Origin: Sphingopyxis sp.
GTDB lineage: Bacteria > Pseudomonadota > Alphaproteobacteria > Sphingomonadales > Sphingomonadaceae
Direction: 5' to 3'
Assembly (NCBI RefSeq): GCF_016793825.1
Contig: NZ_JAEULM010000023.1
Location: forward strand, 1-64,000
Length of the DNA: 64,000 bases
The notes beneath the pieces are model-generated. The model was not told where the DNA came from. It was given only the letters and a program-made list of their open reading frames with translations, and made no database searches. Shown here one piece after another: positions 46,548 through 55,064 of this stretch (positions are counted from its first letter, which is position 1; each line of letters starts with the position of its first letter). The position numbers and the translations under genes are program-made.

Positions 46548-48251
46548 ATGACGGGTGGGAAATGGTTGCGGATACTGGTTGCCGCGATTTTTGCGCTATG
46601 TGCCGCGCCGCACGCGATGGCGCAGGCCACCAGTTGCGGCAAGGCGCCGCTCAAGGGCGATCGCGTTGCGCTTCTGATCGGTAACAGCGCCTACAACGAC
46701 TGGGAATGGCCTTCGCTCAAGAATGCGGTGAACGATATCGACTATGTCTGCGATGCGTTCGCCAGGGCGGGTATCGCGCCACGGATCATCCGCAACGCCG
46801 ACAAGGCGGCGCTCGACGGCGAACTCGCCGAATTCGCCGACGAGGCGCGGGGCGCCAAGTCGGTTATCCTCTATTATGCCGGACATGGCTTCGAATATGG
46901 CGGGCGCAACTGGCTGGTGCCAATGGATGCGCCGCCCGCGACGCGCCGCGCCGATGTCGAAAAGCGCTATCTGTCGATTGAGGCGCTGGTGAAGCGTGTT
47001 GTTCCACCGGGGGCTTTTACGCTGTTGTTCGTCGATGCCTGCCGCACGGCAGAGCCTGTCGTACGGATCGAGGATGCCGAGGTCGCGCGGGGAGAAGCCG
47101 GGTCCGCGCCGCTCGGGCTGCTCGACATCGGACAGGGCGCGGTCTTCTATTCGACCGCGAAGGGGCGCCCGGCGCTGGACTTCGCGCCAGTCGGTTCGCC
47201 GGTCAGCCCCTTTGCGGCGGCCGTGGTCAAGGAGCTTGGCATTCCTGGACTTGAAATATCCGACTATTTCAAAATTGTATCGCGCGAAGTTTACAAGCGG
47301 ACTTACGGGATGGAATTGGGTCCCCAGCAGCCGTTCCATTACGGGAGCTGGTTCGACGACTATTATCTCGTCGCGCCGCCCGACGTGTCGGATCCGGGCA
47401 GCGGCGGCGGGACTTTCGGTTCATTGTCGGCGGCGGCGCCAAAGGCTCCGGCCGGCGTGCGCGGCGGCGTCAATCCGCTGGCCGACGTTTCACTCGACCG
47501 GCTCGCGATCGAGGATGAGCCGGTCCTGATCGCGGATGTCCTCTCGCGCCACCCGGCCGCCGAACTGATCGGCCTGGCCGACGGCGGCGATGCGCTCGCG
47601 CAGCATCTTGCGGGCTATATGTTTTCCCTTGGCGTGGGCGTGAAAAAGGATGTGGCGCGCGCGCGTGCCTATCTGGAGAAGTCGGCGGCGCAGAATTTTC
47701 CTGCCGGTCAGCAGGAGCTTGCCTATCTGCTGCTCGAAAACGACGCGACGCCTGACAATGTCAAACGCGCCTACGATCTCTACGTCGCGTCGTCGAATGC
47801 GGGCTTTTCGAAAGCGAAGACGCATCTGGCCTATCGGCTCGCGGTCGGCACGTTCGGACCCGCCGATTTTGTCCGGTCGCAGGCGCTTTATTCGGAAGCG
47901 GCGGAAAAAGGGCATCCGGCGGCGATTTTCGCTCTGACCTTTTTTCCCGATGCGCGCGTGACGAACATGGGGCGGCTGCGCAGCATCGCCGACGGCGGCA
48001 ATCCGGAAGGCAATCACTGGCTGTGCGAAGCGCATTTCGCCGACAAGACGCTCACCGCCGCGATCGATGATTGCGGCGTGGGCGCACGTGCCGGTTTTGC
48101 GGGATCGCGGGCGATCTTGGCCTGGGCTTATGCGAAAGGGAGCGGAGTCGCCGCCGATCCGAAGGAGGCGGCCTATTGGGCGAAGCTGGCCCGCGACCTT
48201 CCTGAACTGCGCAAGGATCAGCGCGACCTGATCGCCGGAATCGGTGAGTGA
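46548..48251 (+). CDS. Exported caspase-family protein with Sel1 repeats
   Basis: A 567-residue protein. Signal peptide about 1-26 (LVAAIFALCAAPHAMAQ), then a C14-type caspase domain (about 35-275) with RVALLIGNSAYNDWEWPSLKNAVNDID, catalytic His113 in YYAGHGFEYGG and Cys165 in FVDACRTAEP. After a glycine-rich linker, Sel1-like repeats cover about 345-560 (LAGYMFSLGVGVKKDVARARAYLEKSA, AWAYAKGSGVAADPKEAAYW). Both catalytic residues are kept, so peptidase activity at Arg or Lys sites is plausible. The protein would act in the periplasm, which is unusual for toxin-type caspases. GGGGGAAG precedes the ATG. Confidence 0.88.
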   Translation: MTGGKWLRILVAAIFALCAAPHAMAQATSCGKAPLKGDRVALLIGNSAYNDWEWPSLKNAVNDIDYVCDAFARAGIAPRIIRNADKAALDGELAEFADEARGAKSVILYYAGHGFEYGGRNWLVPMDAPPATRRADVEKRYLSIEALVKRVVPPGAFTLLFVDACRTAEPVVRIEDAEVARGEAGSAPLGLLDIGQGAVFYSTAKGRPALDFAPVGSPVSPFAAAVVKELGIPGLEISDYFKIVSREVYKRTYGMELGPQQPFHYGSWFDDYYLVAPPDVSDPGSGGGTFGSLSAAAPKAPAGVRGGVNPLADVSLDRLAIEDEPVLIADVLSRHPAAELIGLADGGDALAQHLAGYMFSLGVGVKKDVARARAYLEKSAAQNFPAGQQELAYLLLENDATPDNVKRAYDLYVASSNAGFSKAKTHLAYRLAVGTFGPADFVRSQALYSEAAEKGHPAAIFALTFFPDARVTNMGRLRSIADGGNPEGNHWLCEAHFADKTLTAAIDDCGVGARAGFAGSRAILAWAYAKGSGVAADPKEAAYWAKLARDLPELRKDQRDLIAGIGE

Positions 48252-48263
48252 CCGATCAACGGG

Positions 48264-48749
48264 TCAGGATGGATAGCGTATCGCCATCACTTCCCATTCC
48301 TTCGGTCCCGCAGGAAGCTGGACCGTTCGAAGGTCGCCGACCGCCGCCCCGCGGAGCGCGCGAGCGAGGGGGCTGTTCCATCCGATCCGGCCTTCGCCGG
48401 CCTCGGCTTCATCGTCGCCGACCAGCGTGACAGTACGCCGCACGTCGTCGTCATTGGCGAGTTCGACCGTCGCGCCGAACCAGATGCGGCTCTTGTCCGG
48501 TTGTCCGGCAGGGTCGATGACCCGGGCCGCCTTCATCCGGCGTGCCAGGAAACCCAGCCGCCGGTCGATCTCGCGCAGCCGTTTCCGCCCATAGATATAG
48601 TCGCCGTTTTCGCTGCGATCGCCATTACCGGCGGCCCAGCTGATCACCTCGACCAACTTTGGCCGCTCGTCGCCGAGCAGGTGCTGATACTCGCTGCGCA
48701 GCGCTGCAAAGCCGGCAGGGCTGATGATGTTGGTCTTGTCCCCCGCCAC
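48264..48749 (-). CDS. greB: Transcription elongation factor GreB
   Basis: Rescues backtracked RNA polymerase by stimulating transcript cleavage. It has 161 residues. The N-terminal coiled coil has SEYQHLLGDERPKLVEVISWAAGNGDRSENGDYIYGRKRLREIDRRLGFL, where the DYIYG-KKRLREIDRR form separates GreB from GreA. The C-terminal FKBP-like part contains GRIGWNSPLARALRGAAVGD. Start GTG at 48749, seven bases from the slt stop upstream, so it is probably cotranscribed after slt. Confidence 0.93.
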   Translation of the reverse strand: MAGDKTNIISPAGFAALRSEYQHLLGDERPKLVEVISWAAGNGDRSENGDYIYGRKRLREIDRRLGFLARRMKAARVIDPAGQPDKSRIWFGATVELANDDDVRRTVTLVGDDEAEAGEGRIGWNSPLARALRGAAVGDLRTVQLPAGPKEWEVMAIRYPS

Positions 48750-48755
48750 CGGGCG

Positions 48756-50783
48756 TTACCCCGGCGTCGGCTTGCCGAGATAGAAGCTCAGCGGCGCCTT
48801 CGGCAGCGTCCGGCCGTCGCGCAGCGTATCATAGACGACCGCGTTTTCGAGTACGCGCTGAACATAGTTACGTGTCTCGAAGATCGGAATCGCCTCGATC
48901 CAGTCGACCATGTCGATCCCGCCGCCGCGCGGATCGCCGTTCGCGCGCAGCCATTTGTTCACATTGCCGGGCCCGGCATTGTAAGCCGCGACCGCAAGCG
49001 GGTAGCTGCCGCCGAAATAGCTCAGCATCTGCTGGAAATAGGTCGAACCGAGCGTGAAATTATAATTGGTGTCCGAGGTCAGGGAGCCGGCGTCATAGCT
49101 GAGGCCCAGCTTGCCCGCGACTTCGCGCGCCGTACCTGGCATCAACTGCATCATGCCGCGCGCCCCGGCATGGCTTACCGCTTGCCGGTCGAACTGGCTT
49201 TCCTGCCGCGTGATCGCGTGGATGAAGGTCCAGTTGCTCTCATGACCCGACGGGACGCGGACGGTTGGGAATCCCGACACTTCGACCGCATCGAGGCTGT
49301 TTGCCTGCGCGCTGCGACCGATCATCACGCCGAGGTCGGGCCGCCCGATCGCCGATGCAAGCTGTCCCGCAAGAACATGGTCGGAAGGCGATGTCGCACG
49401 CTGCGCGAGCGCACGCAGGAACAGCGACTGCTCGCGCCATGCCCCGATTTCGCCGAGCGCGCGAGCCGCGCGAACGAGACGGTCGTCCTCGAAAGCGCGC
49501 TTCTGGTCGCTGCTGACCTGAATGGTCGGCGTCGGCAACGGCTTTGGCTGCGAACGGCCCAGCCGTTCGAGCGCGAGCTGCCCGTAGAACTGGTCATAAT
49601 GTTGCGCGGCATCGGCGAAATGCGCGTTTGCGGTTGCCGCGTCCCCGGCGGCCAGTGCGGCGCGGCCGGCCCAATAGAAACCCTTGGTTCGTGTCTGCGC
49701 CGAGCGCGCGGCCTCGCCGTAAAGCCGGAACAGCCGCGCCGCGTCGCCCGGCTTTCCGACGCTTTTGTACGCAAGCTGGCCGGCGAGCCAGGCGAGCGAC
49801 GTATAATCGTCGCGGACGCCGAGCGGCGCTTCGCGAATGACGACGCCGGGCGGAAAGCTGTCGTCTATCTGCTTTGCGATATTATACGCCGTCATCTTGT
49901 CGCCGGCGGAATCCGCGGCCCGGGCATTGGTCAGCAGCGTTTCGAGCCATTCTTCGGGATCGGTCGGCGCCTTGGCGAGCGTCCGCGGCGCAGCAAGCAA
50001 GGCGCGGGCTTCGCCGGCACGGTTGGCCTTGCGAAGCCATGTTGCCTTGTCAGCGATATAGCCCGCGTCGGTCCGGACAAGCGAAGGGTTAAGGCTTTCG
50101 ACCGCCGACGCTTGGAGCGCCGCATCGACGCTACCGCTGCGCATCGCCAGGCGCGCGGCAAAGATGGCGCGCTTTTCGGGCGAGGTATAGGCGATCTGAC
50201 GGCTCGCGGCGCCCGTCGCGCCAAGCCACAGCAAGCGATCCATCCGTGCGTCATGATCGGCGAGACTGAGAGCGCCCGGGAAGAAGGTCAGAACGCGATT
50301 GGTTTCAAACTCGTCGAGCGTGCCGCCGGTCCAGGCACGGCGCACCGCCGCATTGGCTTCGTCGCGCCGGCCGGTTGCGTTGAGCGCGAGCGCATAACGC
50401 AGTTCGCCGCTGGAGGTCCGCGGGGGGTAGGCCTGGAAATAGGCAAGCGTGCGCTGGGGGTCGTAGCTGTCCAGCGAGATCGACTTTTCGGCCCGTACGC
50501 GAAGCTTGTCGGCATCGGGCCAGTCGCGGTTCGCCATCAGGAAGCGCGACACCTGGTCGAACGAGGCAGTGTTGGTTGCGGTCAGGCGGCGCCATTCCAT
50601 CACAGCGTCGCCGACCGAACTCGTCGATGGCGGAGGCCCTGCCGAAGCGGCCAGCCCCATCTGGGCGCGATACCAGGCCATTTGTTCGGGAGTGAGTTCC
50701 CCTGCGTGAACGGCGGCAGGGACGAGAAGGGCGGCGGTGAGCGCCAGCCGGGAAATACGGGTCAGCGAAATCATGCCGGCCAT
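48756..50783 (-). CDS. slt: Soluble lytic transglycosylase
   Basis: A periplasmic enzyme that cleaves glycan strands to 1,6-anhydroMurNAc products. It has about 675 residues. Signal peptide followed by a long alpha-helical superhelix (about 40-480) and a C-terminal GH23 catalytic domain with the catalytic glutamate in HAITRQESQFDRQAVSHAGARGMMQLMPGTA and later PLAVAAYNAGPGNVNKWL. The start is taken at 50783 with AAGGAG upstream; an ATG nine bases further in is equally good. It shares a 100-bp divergent region with dapA. Confidence 0.93.
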   Translation of the reverse strand: MAGMISLTRISRLALTAALLVPAAVHAGELTPEQMAWYRAQMGLAASAGPPPSTSSVGDAVMEWRRLTATNTASFDQVSRFLMANRDWPDADKLRVRAEKSISLDSYDPQRTLAYFQAYPPRTSSGELRYALALNATGRRDEANAAVRRAWTGGTLDEFETNRVLTFFPGALSLADHDARMDRLLWLGATGAASRQIAYTSPEKRAIFAARLAMRSGSVDAALQASAVESLNPSLVRTDAGYIADKATWLRKANRAGEARALLAAPRTLAKAPTDPEEWLETLLTNARAADSAGDKMTAYNIAKQIDDSFPPGVVIREAPLGVRDDYTSLAWLAGQLAYKSVGKPGDAARLFRLYGEAARSAQTRTKGFYWAGRAALAAGDAATANAHFADAAQHYDQFYGQLALERLGRSQPKPLPTPTIQVSSDQKRAFEDDRLVRAARALGEIGAWREQSLFLRALAQRATSPSDHVLAGQLASAIGRPDLGVMIGRSAQANSLDAVEVSGFPTVRVPSGHESNWTFIHAITRQESQFDRQAVSHAGARGMMQLMPGTAREVAGKLGLSYDAGSLTSDTNYNFTLGSTYFQQMLSYFGGSYPLAVAAYNAGPGNVNKWLRANGDPRGGGIDMVDWIEAIPIFETRNYVQRVLENAVVYDTLRDGRTLPKAPLSFYLGKPTPG

Positions 50784-50883
50784 GGTAGTACCAAACTCCT
50801 TGCGGGGCGCTGAATAGGCGTCCAATAGCGGCGCGCCGGTCTTTCCTATCGGTCACGCGGAGTCTTTAGTAAAGGAGTGGAGC

Positions 50884-51765
50884 ATGTTTTCGGGGTCGAT
50901 TCCCGCCTTGGTGACGCCATTTCGCGACGGTGCGTTCGATGTGCCGGCGTTCAAACGGCTCGTAAAATGGCAAATCGACGAAGGAAGCCGTGCACTCGTG
51001 CCATGTGGTACCACCGGTGAGAGTCCGACACTGAGCTTTGACGAACATTATCGCGTCATCGACACTTGCGTCGAAGCCGCTGAAGACCGTGTGCCGGTCA
51101 TCGCCGGTTGCGGGTCGAATGATACCGCGACCGCAATCCGCCATATGCGATATGCGCAGCAGGCCGGCGCCGCCGCAGCGCTGATCGTCGCGCCCTATTA
51201 CAATCGACCGACCCAGGAAGGGATGCTCGCGCATTTCAAGGCGCTGGCCGATGCCTGTGATCTGCCGATCGTTGTTTACAACGTCCCCGGGCGGACGGTG
51301 GCGGATATCAGCGCCGAGACGATGTGCAGGCTTGCCGAGATCCCGAAAGTGGTCGCGACCAAGGATGCGAGCGGCGATCTGGCGCGCGTAACGATGCACC
51401 GGGCAGTCGCCGGCAACGATTTCTGTCAGCTCAGCGGCAACGATGATCTCTGGCTTCCGCATGCCGTGCTTGGCGGCGTCGGTTGCATTTCGGTTACCGC
51501 CAACGTTGCACCACGCCTTTGTGCCGATTTCGCTGCCGCTTGCGCAGCGAGCGATTGGGCTGGCGCGCTGGCGCTCCACGACCGGCTGTTCGGTCTGCAC
51601 AAGGCGATGTTCTCGGACGCTTCGCCTGGCCCGGCAAAATATGCGTTGTCGCGTGTCCATGACTGGTTTTCGTCGGAAGTGCGCTTACCTATCATTCCGG
51701 CGTCCGATGCTTCCCGAAAGGCCGTCGATGCCGCGCTGTTCGCGGCTGGAGTCCTCCAGGTTTAA
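50884..51765 (+). CDS. dapA: 4-hydroxy-tetrahydrodipicolinate synthase
   Basis: Condenses pyruvate and aspartate semialdehyde, the first committed step to diaminopimelate and lysine. It has 293 residues. The motif [11 protein letters not shown], Tyr132 in VVYNVPGRT and the Schiff-base Lys160 in [10 protein letters not shown] are present. AGGAG precedes the ATG. It is followed after four bases by smpB. The product feeds peptidoglycan made with the help of nearby MtgA. Confidence 0.97.
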   Translation: MFSGSIPALVTPFRDGAFDVPAFKRLVKWQIDEGSRALVPCGTTGESPTLSFDEHYRVIDTCVEAAEDRVPVIAGCGSNDTATAIRHMRYAQQAGAAAALIVAPYYNRPTQEGMLAHFKALADACDLPIVVYNVPGRTVADISAETMCRLAEIPKVVATKDASGDLARVTMHRAVAGNDFCQLSGNDDLWLPHAVLGGVGCISVTANVAPRLCADFAAACAASDWAGALALHDRLFGLHKAMFSDASPGPAKYALSRVHDWFSSEVRLPIIPASDASRKAVDAALFAAGVLQV

Positions 51766-51769
51766 CGTC

Positions 51770-52255
51770 ATGGCCCGTCCGCAGTCCGCCGCAGAATTCG
51801 ACAAGAAGAAGGTCGTCGCCGAGAACCGGCGCGCGCGTTTCGACTATGCGATCGAACAAGTGTTCGAGGCGGGGATCGCTTTGCAGGGTACGGAAGTGAA
51901 ATCGCTGCGTTTTGGTGAGGGAACCATCGCCGAAAGCTATGCGGAGGTCACCGGCGGCGAGGTGTGGCTGATCAATGCCAACATTCCTGAATTCAGCCAC
52001 GGCAATCGTTTCAATCACGAACCTCGGAGGCCGCGCAAACTGTTGCTCAACGGTCGCGAGATCAACAAGATGCATGCTGGGGTGATGCGGCAGGGCATGA
52101 CGCTGGTGCCGCTCTCGGTTTATTTCAACAGCCGCGGCCGTGCGAAGGTCGAACTTGCGCTCGCCAAAGGCAAAAAGGCGCACGACAAGCGGGAGTCGAT
52201 CAAGGAACGCGACTGGAAGCGCGACAAGCAGCGCCTGATGAAGGAACGCGGATGA
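51770..52255 (+). CDS. smpB: SsrA-binding protein SmpB
   Basis: Binds tmRNA and delivers it to stalled ribosomes. It has 161 residues. Clear family stretches are [59 protein letters not shown] and the basic C-terminal tail [22 protein letters not shown]. No ssrA gene is seen in this window. Its stop overlaps the DUF2062 gene start (ATGA). Confidence 0.97.
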   Translation: MARPQSAAEFDKKKVVAENRRARFDYAIEQVFEAGIALQGTEVKSLRFGEGTIAESYAEVTGGEVWLINANIPEFSHGNRFNHEPRRPRKLLLNGREINKMHAGVMRQGMTLVPLSVYFNSRGRAKVELALAKGKKAHDKRESIKERDWKRDKQRLMKERG

Positions 52256-52881
52256 GCAGCGGCGCGCCACGGGATCCAAAGGTCAAGGACAAGGCGTTCC
52301 TGATGAACTGGATTCGCCGCAACTCGCCGACGCGGGAGGAATTGCTGGCGAGCCGTTTCGTCAAGCCTTTCTCGCACCGTGTTGCGCACAGTCATTTGTG
52401 GAGGTTCACGCGCACGTCCGTCCGGCGCGGTACCGCACTGGGCCTATTTGTCGGCATTTTCTTGCTGATTCCGGGCGTCCAGATTCTGGGCGTCGCGTTG
52501 CTGGCGCTGCCGTTCCGGGCCAATATCCCGATCGGCGCGGCAATGACCTTTCTGTCGAATCCCGCGACGACGCCGCTGCTGATCGCGGCTTCGGTCTGGC
52601 TCGGCAACAATATGTTCGGGCTCCATGCGAATGTCGCCACCTTCTCGATCATGATCGACAAGGGGGCATCGGCGGGCGAGTGGGTGCGATGGTTCTTTTC
52701 CGATGCGGCCCCGGCGCTCGTTGCCGGGCTGTTCATCATATCAGTCGTGTCGGCCATCGTTGGCTACGTTCTTGCATCGGTGATCTGGGACAACTGGATT
52801 CGCCTCCGCTGGCGCCGCAAGATTCGCCGCGCGCGCGACCAACGACTTGAGGCATCGACGAGCGACGCCGCCGCTGGTTGA
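52252..52881 (+). CDS. DUF2062 membrane protein
   Basis: A 209-residue inner-membrane protein of the DUF2062 family. It has a basic N terminus, a hydrophobic hairpin with [53 protein letters not shown], where the N-P-x-T-x-P pattern is the family hallmark, and two later membrane segments at about 145-185. The C terminus is highly basic and cytoplasmic. Function is unknown. Coupled to smpB by ATGA. Confidence 0.9.
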   Translation: MSSGAPRDPKVKDKAFLMNWIRRNSPTREELLASRFVKPFSHRVAHSHLWRFTRTSVRRGTALGLFVGIFLLIPGVQILGVALLALPFRANIPIGAAMTFLSNPATTPLLIAASVWLGNNMFGLHANVATFSIMIDKGASAGEWVRWFFSDAAPALVAGLFIISVVSAIVGYVLASVIWDNWIRLRWRRKIRRARDQRLEASTSDAAAG

Positions 52882-52977
52882 ACCGCGAAGCGCCTAGCGT
52901 ATAGCTGTCCCATCGCAAGATCGTGGCCGCAGCATGAGCCGTCGGCGCGTTTCCGTTTGTTTGATCTGGGGATTATC

Positions 52978-55041
52978 ATGACTCGTCAGAAATTTTCTTC
53001 GCGCCTGATGGCGACGGCGGCGCTCGGCGCCATGCTTCTTGGTTCGGCGCCCGCTTTCGCGAAGGATACGGCGCCCGCCTCGTCCACGCCCACGGCGCCC
53101 GCCGCGAAGCCCGAAATTGGTGCTTTCGGCTTTGACCTTTCGGGCATGGACAAGACTGTGCAGCCGGGCGACGATTTCTATGCCTTTGCCAACGGCACCT
53201 GGGCAAAGAACACGGTGATCCCGGCCGACAAGTCGAATTATGGCATGTTCACCGCGCTCGCCGACCTGTCGCAAAAGCGGACGCGCGAAATCCTCGACGT
53301 GGCGAAAGACGATCCGAGCAGCATGATCGGGCGCGCCTATTCTTCCTACCTCGATTCGGCTTCGGTCGAGGCGAAGGGCCTCGCCCCGATCCAGCCTTGG
53401 TTGGCCAAAATCCGTGCCGTCGACAAGGCAGGTCTTGCCAAGCTGCTCGCCGAGGGCGACCGCAGCGGCGTTCAGCATTTCTTCGGCGGCTATGTCGGGC
53501 AGGACGACAAGAATCCCGACGTCTATATCTACTCTCTGTTCCAGGGCGGCATCGGCATGCCTGATCGCGACTTCTACCTGAAGGATGGCGAACGGAACGT
53601 GAAGTTGCAGGCGGCGTACCTCCAGCATCTGGAAAATGTCCTGACGCTTGCTGGTGAACAGAATGCGGCGGCGCGAGCCAAGGCGATCTATGCTTTCGAA
53701 AAGCAGATCGCGACGGTCCATTGGGACAAGAACGACAGCAGCGACGCGACCAAGGTCTATAACAAAATGACGATCGCCGACTTGGCCAAGGCCGCGCCCG
53801 GCTTTGACTGGTCTACTTTCATTCGCGGTCTGGGTGTCAACGAGGACACGATTCTCGTGTCGCAGCCGAGCGCCTTTACCGGCGAGGCCAAACTGATTGC
53901 AGATGCGCCGATCGAAGTCATCCGCGACGTCCTTACCGTCCGTAGCCTCGACGGCTTCTCGGGCGTTCTTCCCGATGCGGTTTCTAAAGAGGCCTTCTCC
54001 TTCTATGGCACTGCGCTGTCGGGCACCCCGCAGATGCAGGAGCGTTGGAAGCGCGCGGTCGATTTTACCACCAACAATTTGGGTGAGGCCGTCGGCCAGG
54101 ATTATGTCGCGAAATATTTCCCGCCCGAAACCAAGGCCGCGATGGATGTTCTCGTCAAGAATGTTCTCGCCGCGCTCGACACGCGCATTGGCAATCTGAC
54201 CTGGATGCAGCCCGCGACCAAGGTGAAGGCGAAGAAGAAGCTCGCCAATTTCACGACCAAGATCGGGTATCCTGATCGCTGGAAAGATTACAGCAAGCTG
54301 GAGATCAAGGCTGACGACCTGTTCGGTAACGCGCTGCGCGCCAACCAGTTCGCGCATGACGACAATGTCAGCCGCCTCGGCGGTCCGATCCGCCGTTGGG
54401 AGTGGGGGATGACGCCGATGGAGGTCAACGCCTACGCCAATTTCGGTATGAACGAGATCGTCTTTCCTGCCGCCATCCTGCAACCACCTTTCTTCGATCC
54501 GAAGGCGGATGCCGCGATCAACTATGGCGGTATCGGTGCGGTCATCGGTCACGAAATCAGCCATCATTTCGACGACCAGGGTGCGAAATATGACGAAACG
54601 GGTAAACTTGCCGACTGGTGGACGCCGCAGGATGTTGCAGCATTCGAGGCCGCCGGAAAGGCGCTCGTCGCGCAATATGACGCCTATGAAGTGCTGCCCG
54701 GTGAGCATCTCGACGGCACTTTCACTCTCGGCGAGAATATCGGCGATCTTGCCGGCCTGACAATCGCTTATGACGCCTACAAAAAGTCGCTCGGCGGCAA
54801 GCAAGCACCGGTGATCGACGGCCTGACCGGCGACCAGCGCTTCTTTCTTGGCTGGGCGCAGGTATGGCGCCGCAACTATCGCGAACAGAATCTGGCGCAG
54901 CGGATCACGACCGATCCGCATTCGCCGTCGATTCAACGGTCTTGGGTCTCGCGCAACCTTGACCCATGGTATAAGGCCTATAGCGTCAAGGAAGGTCAGA
55001 AGTTGTACTTGGCGCCGAAGGATCGTGTCCGCATCTGGTGA
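52978..55041 (+). CDS. M13-family zinc metallopeptidase
   Basis: A neprilysin-like peptidase of 687 residues, exported by a signal peptide (cleavage near AFAKD). The N-terminal M13_N domain begins DKTVQPGDDFYAFANGTWAKN. The zinc site is HEISH at 525-529 with the third ligand Glu586 in LGENIGDLAG, and the family end DPWYKAYSVKEGQKLYLAPKDRVRIW is intact. It should degrade peptides in the periplasm. GGGGA lies before the ATG at 52978. Confidence 0.95.
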   Translation: MTRQKFSSRLMATAALGAMLLGSAPAFAKDTAPASSTPTAPAAKPEIGAFGFDLSGMDKTVQPGDDFYAFANGTWAKNTVIPADKSNYGMFTALADLSQKRTREILDVAKDDPSSMIGRAYSSYLDSASVEAKGLAPIQPWLAKIRAVDKAGLAKLLAEGDRSGVQHFFGGYVGQDDKNPDVYIYSLFQGGIGMPDRDFYLKDGERNVKLQAAYLQHLENVLTLAGEQNAAARAKAIYAFEKQIATVHWDKNDSSDATKVYNKMTIADLAKAAPGFDWSTFIRGLGVNEDTILVSQPSAFTGEAKLIADAPIEVIRDVLTVRSLDGFSGVLPDAVSKEAFSFYGTALSGTPQMQERWKRAVDFTTNNLGEAVGQDYVAKYFPPETKAAMDVLVKNVLAALDTRIGNLTWMQPATKVKAKKKLANFTTKIGYPDRWKDYSKLEIKADDLFGNALRANQFAHDDNVSRLGGPIRRWEWGMTPMEVNAYANFGMNEIVFPAAILQPPFFDPKADAAINYGGIGAVIGHEISHHFDDQGAKYDETGKLADWWTPQDVAAFEAAGKALVAQYDAYEVLPGEHLDGTFTLGENIGDLAGLTIAYDAYKKSLGGKQAPVIDGLTGDQRFFLGWAQVWRRNYREQNLAQRITTDPHSPSIQRSWVSRNLDPWYKAYSVKEGQKLYLAPKDRVRIW

Positions 55042-55064
55042 TGCGCAACCGGGAAAGTTAATCG

